A DNA stretch of 24,196 nucleotides from a virus: IMG/VR virus record IMGVR_UViG_3300046777_000654, positions 1 through 24,196 of that record; one strand, written 5' to 3'. The notes beneath the pieces were generated by a model. The model saw only the letters and a list, made by a program, of their open reading frames with translations, was not told the origin of the DNA and did not search any database. Both the position numbers and the translations under genes were made by a program. This document shows positions 11,093-19,559 of this stretch, piece after piece (within the stretch, counting starts at the first letter, position 1; each line of letters begins with the position of its first letter).

Positions 11093-11453
11093 GAAAGAAT
11101 GGACAGAAGGTAGACTTAAAGCATTTATTACGAGTGTACTGAGGGGTGGATATAGACGTTACCCTCCTAAGTATGAAGTGTTAAAAGAAGCATTATGGGG
11201 TAAGAAGTTAAACCCCAAGACAGGTAGACAGTCAATACACTATATTTGCGCCAAATGCAAAAAAGAATACCCTGCTAAGGAGGTAAATGTAGACCATATT
11301 GAACCAGTTGTGTGCCCTAAGCAAGGTTTTGTAAGTTGGGATGAGTTTATTACACGACTTTTTTGCGAGAAACACAATTTACAAGTGTTATGTACAACCT
11401 GTCATACTGAAAAAACAAATGAAGAAAGGAAACAACGTGGCAACAAAGAATGA
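11025..11453 (+). CDS. HNH endonuclease, 142 aa
   Basis: DNA nuclease of the HNH type. The first 25 residues are a Lys/Ser/Thr-rich basic tail (SRKKTSKPTVKKSSKGTKAT), probably for DNA contact. A helical part follows, then the zinc-HNH core: CAKC (Cys75, Cys78), DHIEPV (Asp90, His91), HNLQVLC (Asn118) and CTTCHTEK (Cys123, Cys126, His127). Its place after the exonuclease, where T7-like phages keep recombination nucleases, suggests a role in DNA resolution or packaging rather than homing. The ribosome-binding site at 11025 is weak and overlaps the preceding gene, so a later start is possible. Confidence 0.75.
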   Translation: MSRKKTSKPTVKKSSKGTKATSKKEWTEGRLKAFITSVLRGGYRRYPPKYEVLKEALWGKKLNPKTGRQSIHYICAKCKKEYPAKEVNVDHIEPVVCPKQGFVSWDEFITRLFCEKHNLQVLCTTCHTEKTNEERKQRGNKE

Positions 11454-11667
11454 TATTACTGGAGATAGTTTAATCTCGAAGGTAAATACAAAAGCCTTTG
11501 AAGACAACTTTGACAAGATATTTCGTAAAGAAGCTAAAAACCTCTGTGATGTTTGTGCTAAAGATTTAGAAAAGGTTACAGAGTGTGCATGGACTTCTTG
11601 CCCTTTAAATTGGAATGAAGGTAGAGCAGACCAAATCGGTCAGAATGGGAATATTGGATATGAGTAA
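11437..11667 (+). CDS. Small zinc-motif protein, 76 aa
   Basis: GTG at 11437 is preferred to the in-frame ATG at 11341 because AGAAAGGA (11423-11430) sits 6 nt upstream and the longer form would lie inside the HNH gene. The product ATKNDITGDSLISKVNT... carries CDVCAKDLEK (two Cys) and CAWTSC further on, i.e. four Cys that could bind one zinc. No family recognised. It overlaps the HNH stop and, at its end, the metallophosphatase start (11660). Confidence 0.55.
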   Translation: MATKNDITGDSLISKVNTKAFEDNFDKIFRKEAKNLCDVCAKDLEKVTECAWTSCPLNWNEGRADQIGQNGNIGYE

Positions 11668-12457
11668 ACGAATCATTGTAATACCTGATAGTCAAATCAG
11701 ACCAGAAGATGACTTTGAGTTCTTGTCATTCATTGGGCAATACATTGTAGATATGCAGCCTGACATTATTGTTCACTTAGGTGACTTTGCAGATATGCCG
11801 TCTCTATCTCAGCATGACAAAGCTGGCAGTAAGAGTATGGAAGGTATGCGTTACAAGGCAGATATACAAGCCTCGAAAGATGCTATGGCAACTCTGTTAG
11901 AGCCAATTCGTGACTTACAGAAACGTCAAAAGCAGAGTAAGCATAAAGTATGGAAACCTGATATGATTATGCTGTATGGTAATCATGAACATCGAATTAA
12001 TAGAGCAATACAGAATGACCCTAAACTTGAAGGGTTAATTAGCCTAGAGGACTTAGAATATGAGAAGTTTGGTTGGAAAACTGTTCCTTTCTTGCAGCCT
12101 ATTAATATTGAGGGTGTTATGTTTTGTCATTACTTTGTGTCTGGGGTTATGGGTAATCCTTGCACAACTGCTAGGAGCATTCTTAATAAGCATCATCAGT
12201 CTTGTATTGCAGGGCATCAGCAAGGTAGGGACATTGCTTTCGGAAGACGAGCAGACGGAACAGAAATGACAGCCATGATTGTGGGCTCTGGGTATGAACA
12301 CGATGAGAAATACTTGAACTCACAAACAAACAATCATTGGAGAGGTATTGTTGTATTAAATGAAGTTGAAGATGGGCATTTTGATGAAATAATGGTATCA
12401 TTAAAGTATCTGCGTAAGAAGTATGGCAGTAAATCTTCACTTAAACTTGTAGCATAG
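11660..12457 (+). CDS. Calcineurin-like metallophosphoesterase, 265 aa
   Basis: Hydrolyses phosphomonoesters, phosphodiesters or nucleotides with a two-metal centre; substrate unknown. The ATG at 11660 is chosen rather than 11615, because residues from MSKRIIVIPDSQIRPED match the usual start of the fold. Motifs in order: PDSQI (DxQ instead of DxH), LGDFADMPS (GDxxD), YGNHEHR (GNHE), CHYF, and AGHQQGR (GHxx). The DxQ and GHQQ variants are seen in phage members of the family. It sits in the replication/nucleotide block before a DUF3310-type protein. It is most often left unassigned in phage genomes. Confidence 0.75.
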   Translation: MSKRIIVIPDSQIRPEDDFEFLSFIGQYIVDMQPDIIVHLGDFADMPSLSQHDKAGSKSMEGMRYKADIQASKDAMATLLEPIRDLQKRQKQSKHKVWKPDMIMLYGNHEHRINRAIQNDPKLEGLISLEDLEYEKFGWKTVPFLQPINIEGVMFCHYFVSGVMGNPCTTARSILNKHHQSCIAGHQQGRDIAFGRRADGTEMTAMIVGSGYEHDEKYLNSQTNNHWRGIVVLNEVEDGHFDEIMVSLKYLRKKYGSKSSLKLVA

Positions 12458-12465
12458 GAGATAAG

Positions 12466-12711
12466 ATGTATCCGGGATTAGACAAAGAAATAAAAGTAGC
12501 TTCAGAACAGCAAGTAGGTGGGAATCATTACAAGAAGTTTGCAATACAACCTGCTTACTTCTGTTGGAAAAACCAGATACCTTATCTTGAGGCTACAGCA
12601 ATTAAGTATCTCTGTCGTTGGAGAGACAAAGGTGGTGTGCAAGACCTCGATAAAGCAATACACTTTATTGAGTTGATTAAGGAATTTGAACGTGAATCTG
12701 ACAATTCCTGA
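12466..12711 (+). CDS. DUF3310 family protein, 81 aa
   Basis: ATG at 12466 with TAGGAGA (12456-12462). The motif run 'VGGNHYKKFAIQPAYF', 'LEATAIKYLCRWRDKGG' and 'DLDKAIHFIELI' is the classic signature of DUF3310, a small protein found in many phages and sometimes fused to nucleotide kinases. Its function is unknown, but nucleotide metabolism is suspected. Full length (usual 60-80 aa). Its stop overlaps the next gene. Confidence 0.85.
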   Translation: MYPGLDKEIKVASEQQVGGNHYKKFAIQPAYFCWKNQIPYLEATAIKYLCRWRDKGGVQDLDKAIHFIELIKEFERESDNS

Positions 12712-12850
12712 GTTAAAAGAAAAGATTATTGAGCAGATTGATGAAGTAACATTAATTGATTTGCTCAACCTTACTACAGAGGACTTAGTAAATGCCTTTA
12801 TTGATAAGATAGAAGACAAATATGACATCCTTTGTGCTGAGTTGGAATGA
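12692..12850 (+). CDS. Small conserved phage protein, 52 aa
   Basis: GTG at 12692 is preceded by AAGGA (12679-12683) and overlaps the DUF3310 stop. The product MNLTIPELKEKIIEQIDEVTLIDLLNLTTEDLVNAFIDKIEDKY is a helical acidic protein. The 'L[IE]Lx[TS]xEDLV..F.D.I[EH]' core is a frequent small phage protein. A competing in-frame RNR extension (ATG 12822) would overlap it and is rejected. Function unknown. Confidence 0.6.
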   Translation: MNLTIPELKEKIIEQIDEVTLIDLLNLTTEDLVNAFIDKIEDKYDILCAELE

Positions 12851-12896
12851 TTGGTTTCCTCCAATCAATTTGTATAACTTCCCAAGAAAAGAAAGA

Positions 12897-14753
12897 ATGA
12901 GTATGGACATTAGTCAAAAGATTTTAAGTGACATTACTGTGTTTAACAAGTATGCCAAATTTGTACCTGAGATTAACAGACGAGAATCATGGGATGAGTT
13001 GGTAGAACGTAACATGGCTATGCACATTCGTAAGTACCCTCATATGAAACAGGAGATTAAAGATGTTTACTCTTATGTATTTAAGCGTCAAGTGCTTCCT
13101 TCAATGCGTAGTTTACAGTTTGGCGGAACTCCTATTGAACTTAGTAATAACCGTATGTTTAATTGTGCTTTCTCCTGTGTTGACCATCCAGCCGTCTTTA
13201 GTGAAACGATGTTTAACCTTCTTGGAGGAAGTGGAGTGGGTTTCAGTGTACAGAAACGTCACGTCGAGAAGCTGCCAACAATTATTGGTCCATCTACGAA
13301 ACAACGACGCTTTCTAATTGGAGATTCTATCGAGGGGTGGGCAGATGCTGTCAAAGTTCTTATCAAAGCGTATACATTGGGTAAATCTGACCCTGTTTTT
13401 GATTTTAGGGATATTAGACCTAAAGGTGCTAGACTTATCACATCAGGGGGTAAAGCTCCCGGACCTGACCCGTTACGCATATGTCTTGACAAACTTCGGA
13501 GTGTTCTTAATGGCTCTATTGGCAGAAAACTCAAGCCGATTGAAGTACATGATATGGTTTGCCACATTGCCGATGCTGTGTTATCTGGTGGCATTCGTCG
13601 TGCTGCTCTAATCAGTTTGTTTGACAAAGATGACTATGATATGTTGTCTGCTAAGGCAGGTGCATGGTGGGAAATGAATCCACAGCGTGGTCGTGCTAAT
13701 AACTCAGTTGTCTTACATCGTGGTGAAACTACAGAAGAGGAGTTCTTTGCTGTCTGGAAACGAGTTGAAGAAAGTGGTGCTGGCGAACCCGGTATTTTCT
13801 GGACAAATGACTATAATGTTGGTACAAACCCTTGTGCTGAGATTAGTTTGAACAGCAATCAATACTGTAACTTGGTAGAGGTTAATGTTTCAGATGTTAC
13901 AACGCAAGAGGAATTAAACAATCGTGTCAAGGCTGCTACATTTATTGGTACTCTGCAAGCAGGATATACAGACTTCCATTATTTGCGTACAGTGTGGCGA
14001 GACACTACAGAGAAAGAGGCACTATTAGGTGTTTCTATGACAGGTATTGCTTCTGGTGGAGTATTGAAGTTAGACTTGAAAGAGGCTGCCAATTTAACTA
14101 AGGAGGAAAATAAACGTGTTGCTGCTCTTATTGGGATTAATAGTTCTGCTCGTATCACTACCGTTAAACCTGCTGGTACTACGTCTCTCGTTTTGGGAAG
14201 CTCTAGTGGCATCCATGCTTGGCATAATGATTTCTACATTCGTCGTATGCGTGTTGGAAAAAATGAACCTCTTTACGCTTACATGACAGAGAAAGTTCCT
14301 GCCTTGATTGAAGACTGTCATTTTAAACCACACTTAGAGGCTGTAATGAGTTTTCCACAGAAAGCCCCTGAAGGTGCGTTATTACGAACAGAGTCCTATC
14401 AAGACTTATTGGAACGAGTAAAACGCTTTAACTTAGAATGGGTAGCAGAAGGACATAACTATGGTGATAACAAACACAACGTTAGTTGCACTATCTCTCT
14501 CAAGTCTGATGAGTGGGAAGGCTGTGGCAAGTGGATGTGGGAAAACCGTGCTGATTATACTGGTATATCTGTTTTGCCATATGACGGTGGTACTTACATT
14601 CAAGCCCCATTTGAAGACTGCACTGAAGAGACTTTCAACGAAATGTTTAAACATCTTGCAGAGATTGACTTAACTAAGGTAGTAGAGTTGGATGACAACA
14701 CTGAAGCAAAAGATAATTTAGCCTGTTCAGGAGGTTCATGTGAAGTCAACTAG
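12897..14753 (+). CDS. Class II (adenosylcobalamin-dependent) ribonucleotide reductase, monomeric type, 618 aa
   Basis: Converts ribonucleotides to deoxyribonucleotides with B12 radical chemistry, without oxygen. The start at 12897 gives MSMDISQKIL; an earlier in-frame ATG at 12822 adds an unrelated N-terminus and overlaps another gene. The catalytic set is present: Cys90 (FNCAF), Cys313 and Glu315 (NPCAEI), Cys324 (QYCNL) and the C-terminal reducing pair Cys610/Cys615 (CSGGSC). The spacings Cys313-Cys324 (11) and Cys610-Cys615 (5) equal those of the Lactobacillus leichmannii monomer (408/419, 731/736). IRPKGARLITSGGKAPGP also marks the RTPR-like branch. Probably boosts the dNTP supply. No B12 synthesis gene is in view. 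Confidence 0.9.
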   Translation: MSMDISQKILSDITVFNKYAKFVPEINRRESWDELVERNMAMHIRKYPHMKQEIKDVYSYVFKRQVLPSMRSLQFGGTPIELSNNRMFNCAFSCVDHPAVFSETMFNLLGGSGVGFSVQKRHVEKLPTIIGPSTKQRRFLIGDSIEGWADAVKVLIKAYTLGKSDPVFDFRDIRPKGARLITSGGKAPGPDPLRICLDKLRSVLNGSIGRKLKPIEVHDMVCHIADAVLSGGIRRAALISLFDKDDYDMLSAKAGAWWEMNPQRGRANNSVVLHRGETTEEEFFAVWKRVEESGAGEPGIFWTNDYNVGTNPCAEISLNSNQYCNLVEVNVSDVTTQEELNNRVKAATFIGTLQAGYTDFHYLRTVWRDTTEKEALLGVSMTGIASGGVLKLDLKEAANLTKEENKRVAALIGINSSARITTVKPAGTTSLVLGSSSGIHAWHNDFYIRRMRVGKNEPLYAYMTEKVPALIEDCHFKPHLEAVMSFPQKAPEGALLRTESYQDLLERVKRFNLEWVAEGHNYGDNKHNVSCTISLKSDEWEGCGKWMWENRADYTGISVLPYDGGTYIQAPFEDCTEETFNEMFKHLAEIDLTKVVELDDNTEAKDNLACSGGSCEVN

Positions 14754-14988
14754 AATTACACGAGAGGAAGCTCAAGAGGCTGCACATACACTGCAGTTTT
14801 ATATGATGCAATTTGAAAAAGACCCAATAGCATATCAATTAGGACATAATTCAGTAATTACAGCTAGAATTCATATAATCCAATCCACTATGGAAAAAAT
14901 GAGAAAAAACTATGATGCACAATGGAAGGAATTAAAGAAGGCAGGTAAAGTAAAGAAAATTAGTAAAGATGAATTTATATTTGAATAG
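14740..14988 (+). CDS. Small basic helical protein, 82 aa
   Basis: Starts at GTG 14740 inside the RNR end, 5 nt after a perfect AGGAGG (14729-14734). The product MKSTRITREEAQEAAHTLQFYMMQFEKD... is helical and ends with a Lys-rich stretch (WKELKKAGKVKKISKDEF). Overlap with the RNR end makes it translationally coupled. Possible nucleic-acid contact by the basic tail. No family recognised. Confidence 0.65.
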   Translation: MKSTRITREEAQEAAHTLQFYMMQFEKDPIAYQLGHNSVITARIHIIQSTMEKMRKNYDAQWKELKKAGKVKKISKDEFIFE

Positions 14989-14996
14989 GAAAAAAT

Positions 14997-15146
14997 ATGT
15001 TAATCTTTGGATTTGAGTTTATTACAGGATTTATGATAGGAGTTGAGCTTGTTGACTTAGGAGAAATATATGAAGACATCGATGGATGGAGTTTTGTGGT
15101 AGATTTGGGAATTTTACGTCTTGTAGTCGAAAAACGAACGCTGTAA
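14997..15146 (+). CDS. Small phage protein, 49 aa
   Basis: ATG at 14997, preceded by TAGGAA (14986-14991), closes the plus-strand operon just before the terminator at 15167-15192. The product MLIFGFEFITGFMIGVELVDLGEIYEDIDGWSFVVDLGILRLVVEKRTL has two hydrophobic patches and a central acidic turn. The 'GWxFVVDLGILRLxV' ending recurs in small phage proteins (weak memory). Function unknown. Confidence 0.6.
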   Translation: MLIFGFEFITGFMIGVELVDLGEIYEDIDGWSFVVDLGILRLVVEKRTL

Positions 15147-15166
15147 TCGACGTATATTGAAAGAAA

Positions 15167-15192
15167 AAAGGGGACTTAATATTGTCCCCTTT
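15167..15192. terminator. Bidirectional intrinsic terminator between convergent operons
   Basis: AAAGGGGAC (15167-15175) pairs perfectly with GTCCCCTTT (15184-15192), 9 bp with an 8-nt loop, followed by ATTTTT. The A-run on the other flank (15164-15169) supplies the T-run for the minus strand, so it can stop transcripts from both sides. It lies exactly between the last plus-strand gene and the last minus-strand gene. Confidence 0.88.
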
Positions 15193-15243
15193 ATTTTTAC
15201 CTAAAACCGCTTAAACAGCGATTATGTGCGTTTTAGAGCTAAA

Positions 15244-17355
15244 TCACTTAAAATACTGCTGAATTGTAGCTCTTCCAGCCTCTTCTGTTGTTGGTATTGG
15301 AGAAGAGTAAATATTTATTAGTCTTTGTCTTACCGTTGGGCTTGCTTTACCTTGCATAGCTTTAAAAACAGCCTGTTGATTTTGATTCGGTATTGTTTCT
15401 AAAAATGCAGCAAACTTTTTAGGGTCTAACATTAACTCTGTCATTCTATTATCAAACTCTTCTTGACTTCCTTTAATTAAATCACGAAGAACATTTTTAA
15501 CAAAAGTAACAGAGGTAGAGATAAATCCCGGAATTTCTTGAGCAGCATTTAATTCTGCTGCTTTAGCAGATTCAATTCCTTTGCCTGATAAAAATGCTTT
15601 TTCTTGACGTAAAACATCTGCATATACTTTATTAACAGCAGCTAACTGTGGTTCAGTTAATAACTCATCAATAGACTTATATCTAGCCTGTCCAGTAGCT
15701 TTTTTAATTGTTGCAGGGGTGTCTTGCATAGCCTGTAAAAATTTACCAGCCGTTTCCTCAGAGAACTTACCTTCAAGTCGTGATTTTAAAGTTTGACCTA
15801 ATTCTAGTTGGTCTATTTTTTTACTATGCTCTGCAAATTTAGCCAAATAGTCTGTCCATAAAGTAGAGCCAGACGCTTTATTAATTTCAGCATCAATAAT
15901 CTTTTTGAGTTGAGTTTCTACATCAGTAGCTTGTGCTCTGAAACTAGCAGTTGCCATATTCTTAGAGCCAGAATACTCTGCAATATCTTGGGCAATTTCT
16001 TTTCTAATATTATACAAATCAGCACTATTTATAATACCATTTTCATTTGTATATTTGGCTAGCTTCCCACGAAGTTTACTTACAGCATAGGTAAGCATTT
16101 CATTTGAACGAGTACCCGGAGAATTAACAACATTATCAATCTTATTAATCAATCCTTCACTTGTTAAAGGATAGTATCCATTGGCTTTTATATTTTCAAC
16201 TTGTGCTTTTAGTAAGTCATTACGTTGTTTAGAATTTACACTACCAAGATAAGAAGTACCTTGTTTTAATTGTTGTTCTAGTTTAGATGCAGTTTCACCA
16301 TAGAAGTCTGCCTCTTTTAAAGCTCTTTCACGCATTGGAGTAGTAGTAGTCAATCTAGATTGTTTTGCCAATTCTAAATCAGCAGAACTTCCAAAGACAT
16401 CTTCCAAAGCATTTAAACGAGCTTGTTGTTGAGTGGCTCGTCTTTCAATAAATGCACCAGCAGTAGATGCTTTTCCTTCTAATCGCTCTTGTGCTTTTGC
16501 TAATTTATAGGCAGAAGGGATGTCAGAAACTACTTCAGCTACAGTGGGTTGACTACCAGATACAAGTTCACCTGCAGATGTTAATTTATTAATTAATTCA
16601 TCTCTTTCAGCAGGAAGTAATTTTTCTACATACTTCTTAAATGACTCTGCTTTATTTTTAGCAGTAATTGGGATATTACCAAGATATTCTCTTAGTTTTG
16701 GTAGTGTTTCTCCTAAAGTTCCTAAAGAACCTCCAAACAATACACCTAAACCAATCTGAAAATTCTTTTCAGCCCCATAGTCTTTACCTTCTACAGGCTG
16801 CATAGCCCCAAATATACCTCCAGATAATGCACTTTGCCCAATACGTTGTAAAGCAGTAGTGGCAGTGCCCATTGATAGTAGTTTATTTGCAGGAGATACA
16901 ATAGCTCCACCTAAAGCGTAAGCGTCAAATCCCCCTCTTCCAGCTTCTTCTCTAGCCTTACGAGAGGCTTCTGCCTCAATAGTTACAAGCTCATTAGCTG
17001 CTTTCTTTACATCTTCCCCAAATAAACCAGTATTAGCTAAAAATTGATTTACACCAAGTACAGGTTCAACAATAGCTCCTCTTACAGCAGAATAGAATGG
17101 AGAGCCAAGTCCCATACTTCTACTTAGGAATGTAGAATCTTCAGGTTGATTTTGTTCTTTTTCAAAGGCGGCTTTTTCCTCTGCCGTAGGAGCTTTAGCA
17201 GTTACAGTAACCTCAGGCGCAGTTGTTCCTATAGAACTAGCAAATTGCTCATAAGGTAAATCACTGTAAAACTTAGAATGAAGCCCTTTTAATAATTGCT
17301 CATCAGATAAATCTGAATACTGAGGGTATTTCTGTCTGATTTCTTCAATAGTCAT
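15244..17355 (-). CDS. DNA ejection / internal virion protein, 703 aa
   Basis: Large virion protein expected to be expelled with DNA into the host. The N-terminal 'EEIRQKYPQYSDLSDEQLLKGLHSKFYSDLPYEQF' is the module frequently found at the start of podovirus ejection proteins. The following AVRGAIVEPVLGVNQFLANTG, and a Gly/Ala-rich segment around residues 150-215 (ALGGAIVSPANKLLSMG, SGGIFGAMQP, GVLFGGSLGTLG), could insert in membrane. The rest is long helical coiled-coil-like sequence rich in Lys, Gln and Ala. No lytic-transglycosylase motif is seen. It is the last gene of the minus-strand operon, 11 nt after the previous stop. Confidence 0.7.
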   Translation of the reverse strand: MTIEEIRQKYPQYSDLSDEQLLKGLHSKFYSDLPYEQFASSIGTTAPEVTVTAKAPTAEEKAAFEKEQNQPEDSTFLSRSMGLGSPFYSAVRGAIVEPVLGVNQFLANTGLFGEDVKKAANELVTIEAEASRKAREEAGRGGFDAYALGGAIVSPANKLLSMGTATTALQRIGQSALSGGIFGAMQPVEGKDYGAEKNFQIGLGVLFGGSLGTLGETLPKLREYLGNIPITAKNKAESFKKYVEKLLPAERDELINKLTSAGELVSGSQPTVAEVVSDIPSAYKLAKAQERLEGKASTAGAFIERRATQQQARLNALEDVFGSSADLELAKQSRLTTTTPMRERALKEADFYGETASKLEQQLKQGTSYLGSVNSKQRNDLLKAQVENIKANGYYPLTSEGLINKIDNVVNSPGTRSNEMLTYAVSKLRGKLAKYTNENGIINSADLYNIRKEIAQDIAEYSGSKNMATASFRAQATDVETQLKKIIDAEINKASGSTLWTDYLAKFAEHSKKIDQLELGQTLKSRLEGKFSEETAGKFLQAMQDTPATIKKATGQARYKSIDELLTEPQLAAVNKVYADVLRQEKAFLSGKGIESAKAAELNAAQEIPGFISTSVTFVKNVLRDLIKGSQEEFDNRMTELMLDPKKFAAFLETIPNQNQQAVFKAMQGKASPTVRQRLINIYSSPIPTTEEAGRATIQQYFK

Positions 17356-17366
17356 CTATTGATTCC

Positions 17367-18632
17367 TTATCTAATTCCTAGTGGGTCTTCTTTTCCAGCA
17401 GACGGGGTAACTTTATCTGCAAATCCTCTAACTCTAATATATTCTTGTCTTTCTACTTTTAACTTATTTTGAGCTGAAATCAAGGCATCCATAGCAGCTT
17501 TCCATGCTTCTGTAGAGTTCTTTGAGGAAGCATCTACAAACAAATCCCTCGCTCTTTGAGCATCCCCTTCTGTTTGAGTTCCTTTTGCCTTTAACAAGAG
17601 CTCATTAACACCTTCATTAATTATTCGCTTAACTTCGTTTTGAGCAAGTGCATTTTTAGTTGGGAAACCAGCACTAAGAGAAGTAGTAGCTATTGCATTC
17701 TCTTTAGGTGAAAAAATAACCTCACCTTTATCCAGTTTAGTTTTCCAATCAGATACCTTAGCAGTAACTAATTCAAGTCCTTTAATCTCAGCAGCAGACT
17801 GTGCTACATCTTTTGGTACGCCTTTATTTAAAGCGTCATTTTGTACTTTAAGTTGAGCAATCATCATTTTATTGGTATTATCAAGATTTTCTAATTGTAT
17901 TCTACCTTGTTGACGAATTGCCTCTAATTGTACAGCATTTGCCCCTTGTAGGGTTGCTTGTTGAATTAAAGTATCGTTTCTTTCTTGAGCTCTTTGTAAT
18001 TGACCTTGTCTATCTTTCTCAGCCTCTTGTACTTTAAAATCTCTTTGCTCTCTAGCTAATTGACGTTTATCAATACTGGAAATAATGTCTTTAGAAGTTC
18101 CAAAGCGCTTAGCTACATTGTAATAGTCATCGTCAGTAGCATCTGCAGGTAGGGCAGCTAATGCTGCTTTAAAGTTTTCTTCTTGTGTTATTTCATTAGC
18201 TAGTTTAGTGGCTTGCCGTGCTTTTAAATCAATAGCAGCTTGCTTTTCTGTATAAGCTAATCCAAGTTCTGCTGCTTTGGTTTGAGCAGCCATAGCTTCC
18301 CTTTGGAAGTTAGGATTTTGAGAAAGGGCTAATCCTAATTTTTGATATACTAATGCAGGATTTGCCTTTTCTTCTTCAGAAAGGGTTGATTGCACATCTT
18401 GTAAAATTTTTTCATACTCTGTAGCTTTTTGAAGACGTGGGTCTTGTACACCAAAAGCGCCTAGTAATCCTCTGGCAATATTACCACCAATCATTTGACC
18501 AGTGTAAACATTACGCTGTGAACGGTTAAGTTGAGCAAGGTTCATTGCATTTTGCATTTGCTCATTTCTAAGTTGCTGTTCTACGTCTATAGGAGACAGC
18601 CCAAACAAACTACCTACAATATTATCTGCCAT
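17367..18632 (-). CDS. Internal virion / DNA ejection protein, 421 aa
   Basis: Helical Gln/Ala/Lys-rich protein with a hydrophobic N-terminal part (SLFGLSPIDVEQQLRNEQMQNAM... GGNIARGLLGAFGVQDPRLQKA), followed by long predicted helices (AAQTKAAELGLAYTEKQAAIDLKA; QREQRDFKVQEAEKDRQGQ). The central part is typical of the gp15/gp16-like ejectosome cylinder. Order between a small Gly-rich protein and the 703-aa protein fits the usual three-protein ejection set. It overlaps the upstream gene by 11 nt. Identity is by composition and context, not by a diagnostic motif. Confidence 0.6.
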   Translation of the reverse strand: MADNIVGSLFGLSPIDVEQQLRNEQMQNAMNLAQLNRSQRNVYTGQMIGGNIARGLLGAFGVQDPRLQKATEYEKILQDVQSTLSEEEKANPALVYQKLGLALSQNPNFQREAMAAQTKAAELGLAYTEKQAAIDLKARQATKLANEITQEENFKAALAALPADATDDDYYNVAKRFGTSKDIISSIDKRQLAREQRDFKVQEAEKDRQGQLQRAQERNDTLIQQATLQGANAVQLEAIRQQGRIQLENLDNTNKMMIAQLKVQNDALNKGVPKDVAQSAAEIKGLELVTAKVSDWKTKLDKGEVIFSPKENAIATTSLSAGFPTKNALAQNEVKRIINEGVNELLLKAKGTQTEGDAQRARDLFVDASSKNSTEAWKAAMDALISAQNKLKVERQEYIRVRGFADKVTPSAGKEDPLGIR

Positions 18633-19551
18633 AAATACCGCCTATGTTATAACTATCAAAAGGATTATAGGGAGATGCAGGGGTTAATTGAATGCCGGGA
18701 TTATAAGCAGAAGCAGTAGATGTTGGAGTGTTAAATAAACTCTTAGTCCAACCTGCTAACCCACTACCAAGCCCCATACCTAATCCAGAGCCAACCCCAC
18801 CAGCAATACCACTAACAATATTGGAGAACAAACCACCACCACCTGCTTGCCAATTCTGCATATCTGCATTGTATTTTTGGACTGCAGCTTGATTTGTCAT
18901 ATTGCCAAAATTGGCTAAGTTCTGTAAATCGTTTTGAGATAATGCAGTGAGGTCAATGCCAGCTCCAAATAATTTTTGAGCTTGTGCATAAGGGAGCATA
19001 CGTTGTTGTTGTCCTGCTTCCATCAACCCTAAGCCACGCAGTTGTTCTCTATTTTGACGGTCATACGCTTGAGAAAGAGTATCGAATAAACGTTGTTTAT
19101 CTGCTTGGGCATTAGCTAATTGGAATGAATACTGTTCTGGATTAACATAACCTTCGCCCATACCTATAGCAGCACCAGTTCTACCTGTCTTAAACAAAGT
19201 ATCAGCCAACATTGAAGCTTCTTGTTGTCTTTGTGGAGCTAAAATGTCAGAGCCTTGTTGGAATAGTTGAGCAGCATACTCTTGAGGATTCATCCCCAAA
19301 GCCTGATTTAAAATATCCCTACCCGCAGTATTTAAATAGTTAGCAAAGTCTGTCCCCTCTTGAGTAGGAAGGAACTCTTGAGCCCCACCATAGAAGATGT
19401 CTCGCATTGCCTGAATTTCAGGAGCAAGATTATAAGATACAGTGCCCTTTCTAGGGTTATATTTACCAGTGCCATAAGCCCCTGTAAGATTAGTGGACTT
19501 TAGCTGTAATTCTGGAGCATCGCCACCAAAGAAACTATCAAAAATTCCCAT
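18622..19551 (-). CDS. Internal virion protein with C-terminal Gly-rich membrane segment, 309 aa
   Basis: The first 60 residues are a Gly/Asn-rich region (MGIFDSFFGGDAPEL...GTGKYNPRKGTVSYNL). A helical Gln-rich middle follows, with ANAQADKQRLFDTLSQAYDRQNREQLRGLGLMEAGQQ, the type of helix seen in podovirus ejection proteins. Residues ~240-275 carry Gly-rich hydrophobic runs (LFSNIVSGIAGGVGSGLGMGLGSGLAG) suited to membrane insertion. This fits the small ejection component that anchors the tunnel. Start at 19551, with GGAT upstream, is the only ATG near the previous stop. Confidence 0.6.
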   Translation of the reverse strand: MGIFDSFFGGDAPELQLKSTNLTGAYGTGKYNPRKGTVSYNLAPEIQAMRDIFYGGAQEFLPTQEGTDFANYLNTAGRDILNQALGMNPQEYAAQLFQQGSDILAPQRQQEASMLADTLFKTGRTGAAIGMGEGYVNPEQYSFQLANAQADKQRLFDTLSQAYDRQNREQLRGLGLMEAGQQQRMLPYAQAQKLFGAGIDLTALSQNDLQNLANFGNMTNQAAVQKYNADMQNWQAGGGGLFSNIVSGIAGGVGSGLGMGLGSGLAGWTKSLFNTPTSTASAYNPGIQLTPASPYNPFDSYNIGGIYGR

Positions 19552-19559
19552 TTTTTATC

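Noticed and set aside
12822-12896. Longer RNR start at 12822
   Set aside because: It adds an N-terminus rich in Trp/Pro that does not match the family, overlaps the 52-aa gene, and the true family start lies near 12897.
860-14654. Long reverse-strand frames opposite the plus-strand genes
   Set aside because: They lie antisense to well-supported genes, have no family motif and no ribosome-binding sites in a consistent pattern.
15147-15243. Small RNA between convergent operons
   Set aside because: The only structure is the bidirectional terminator; no promoter points into it.
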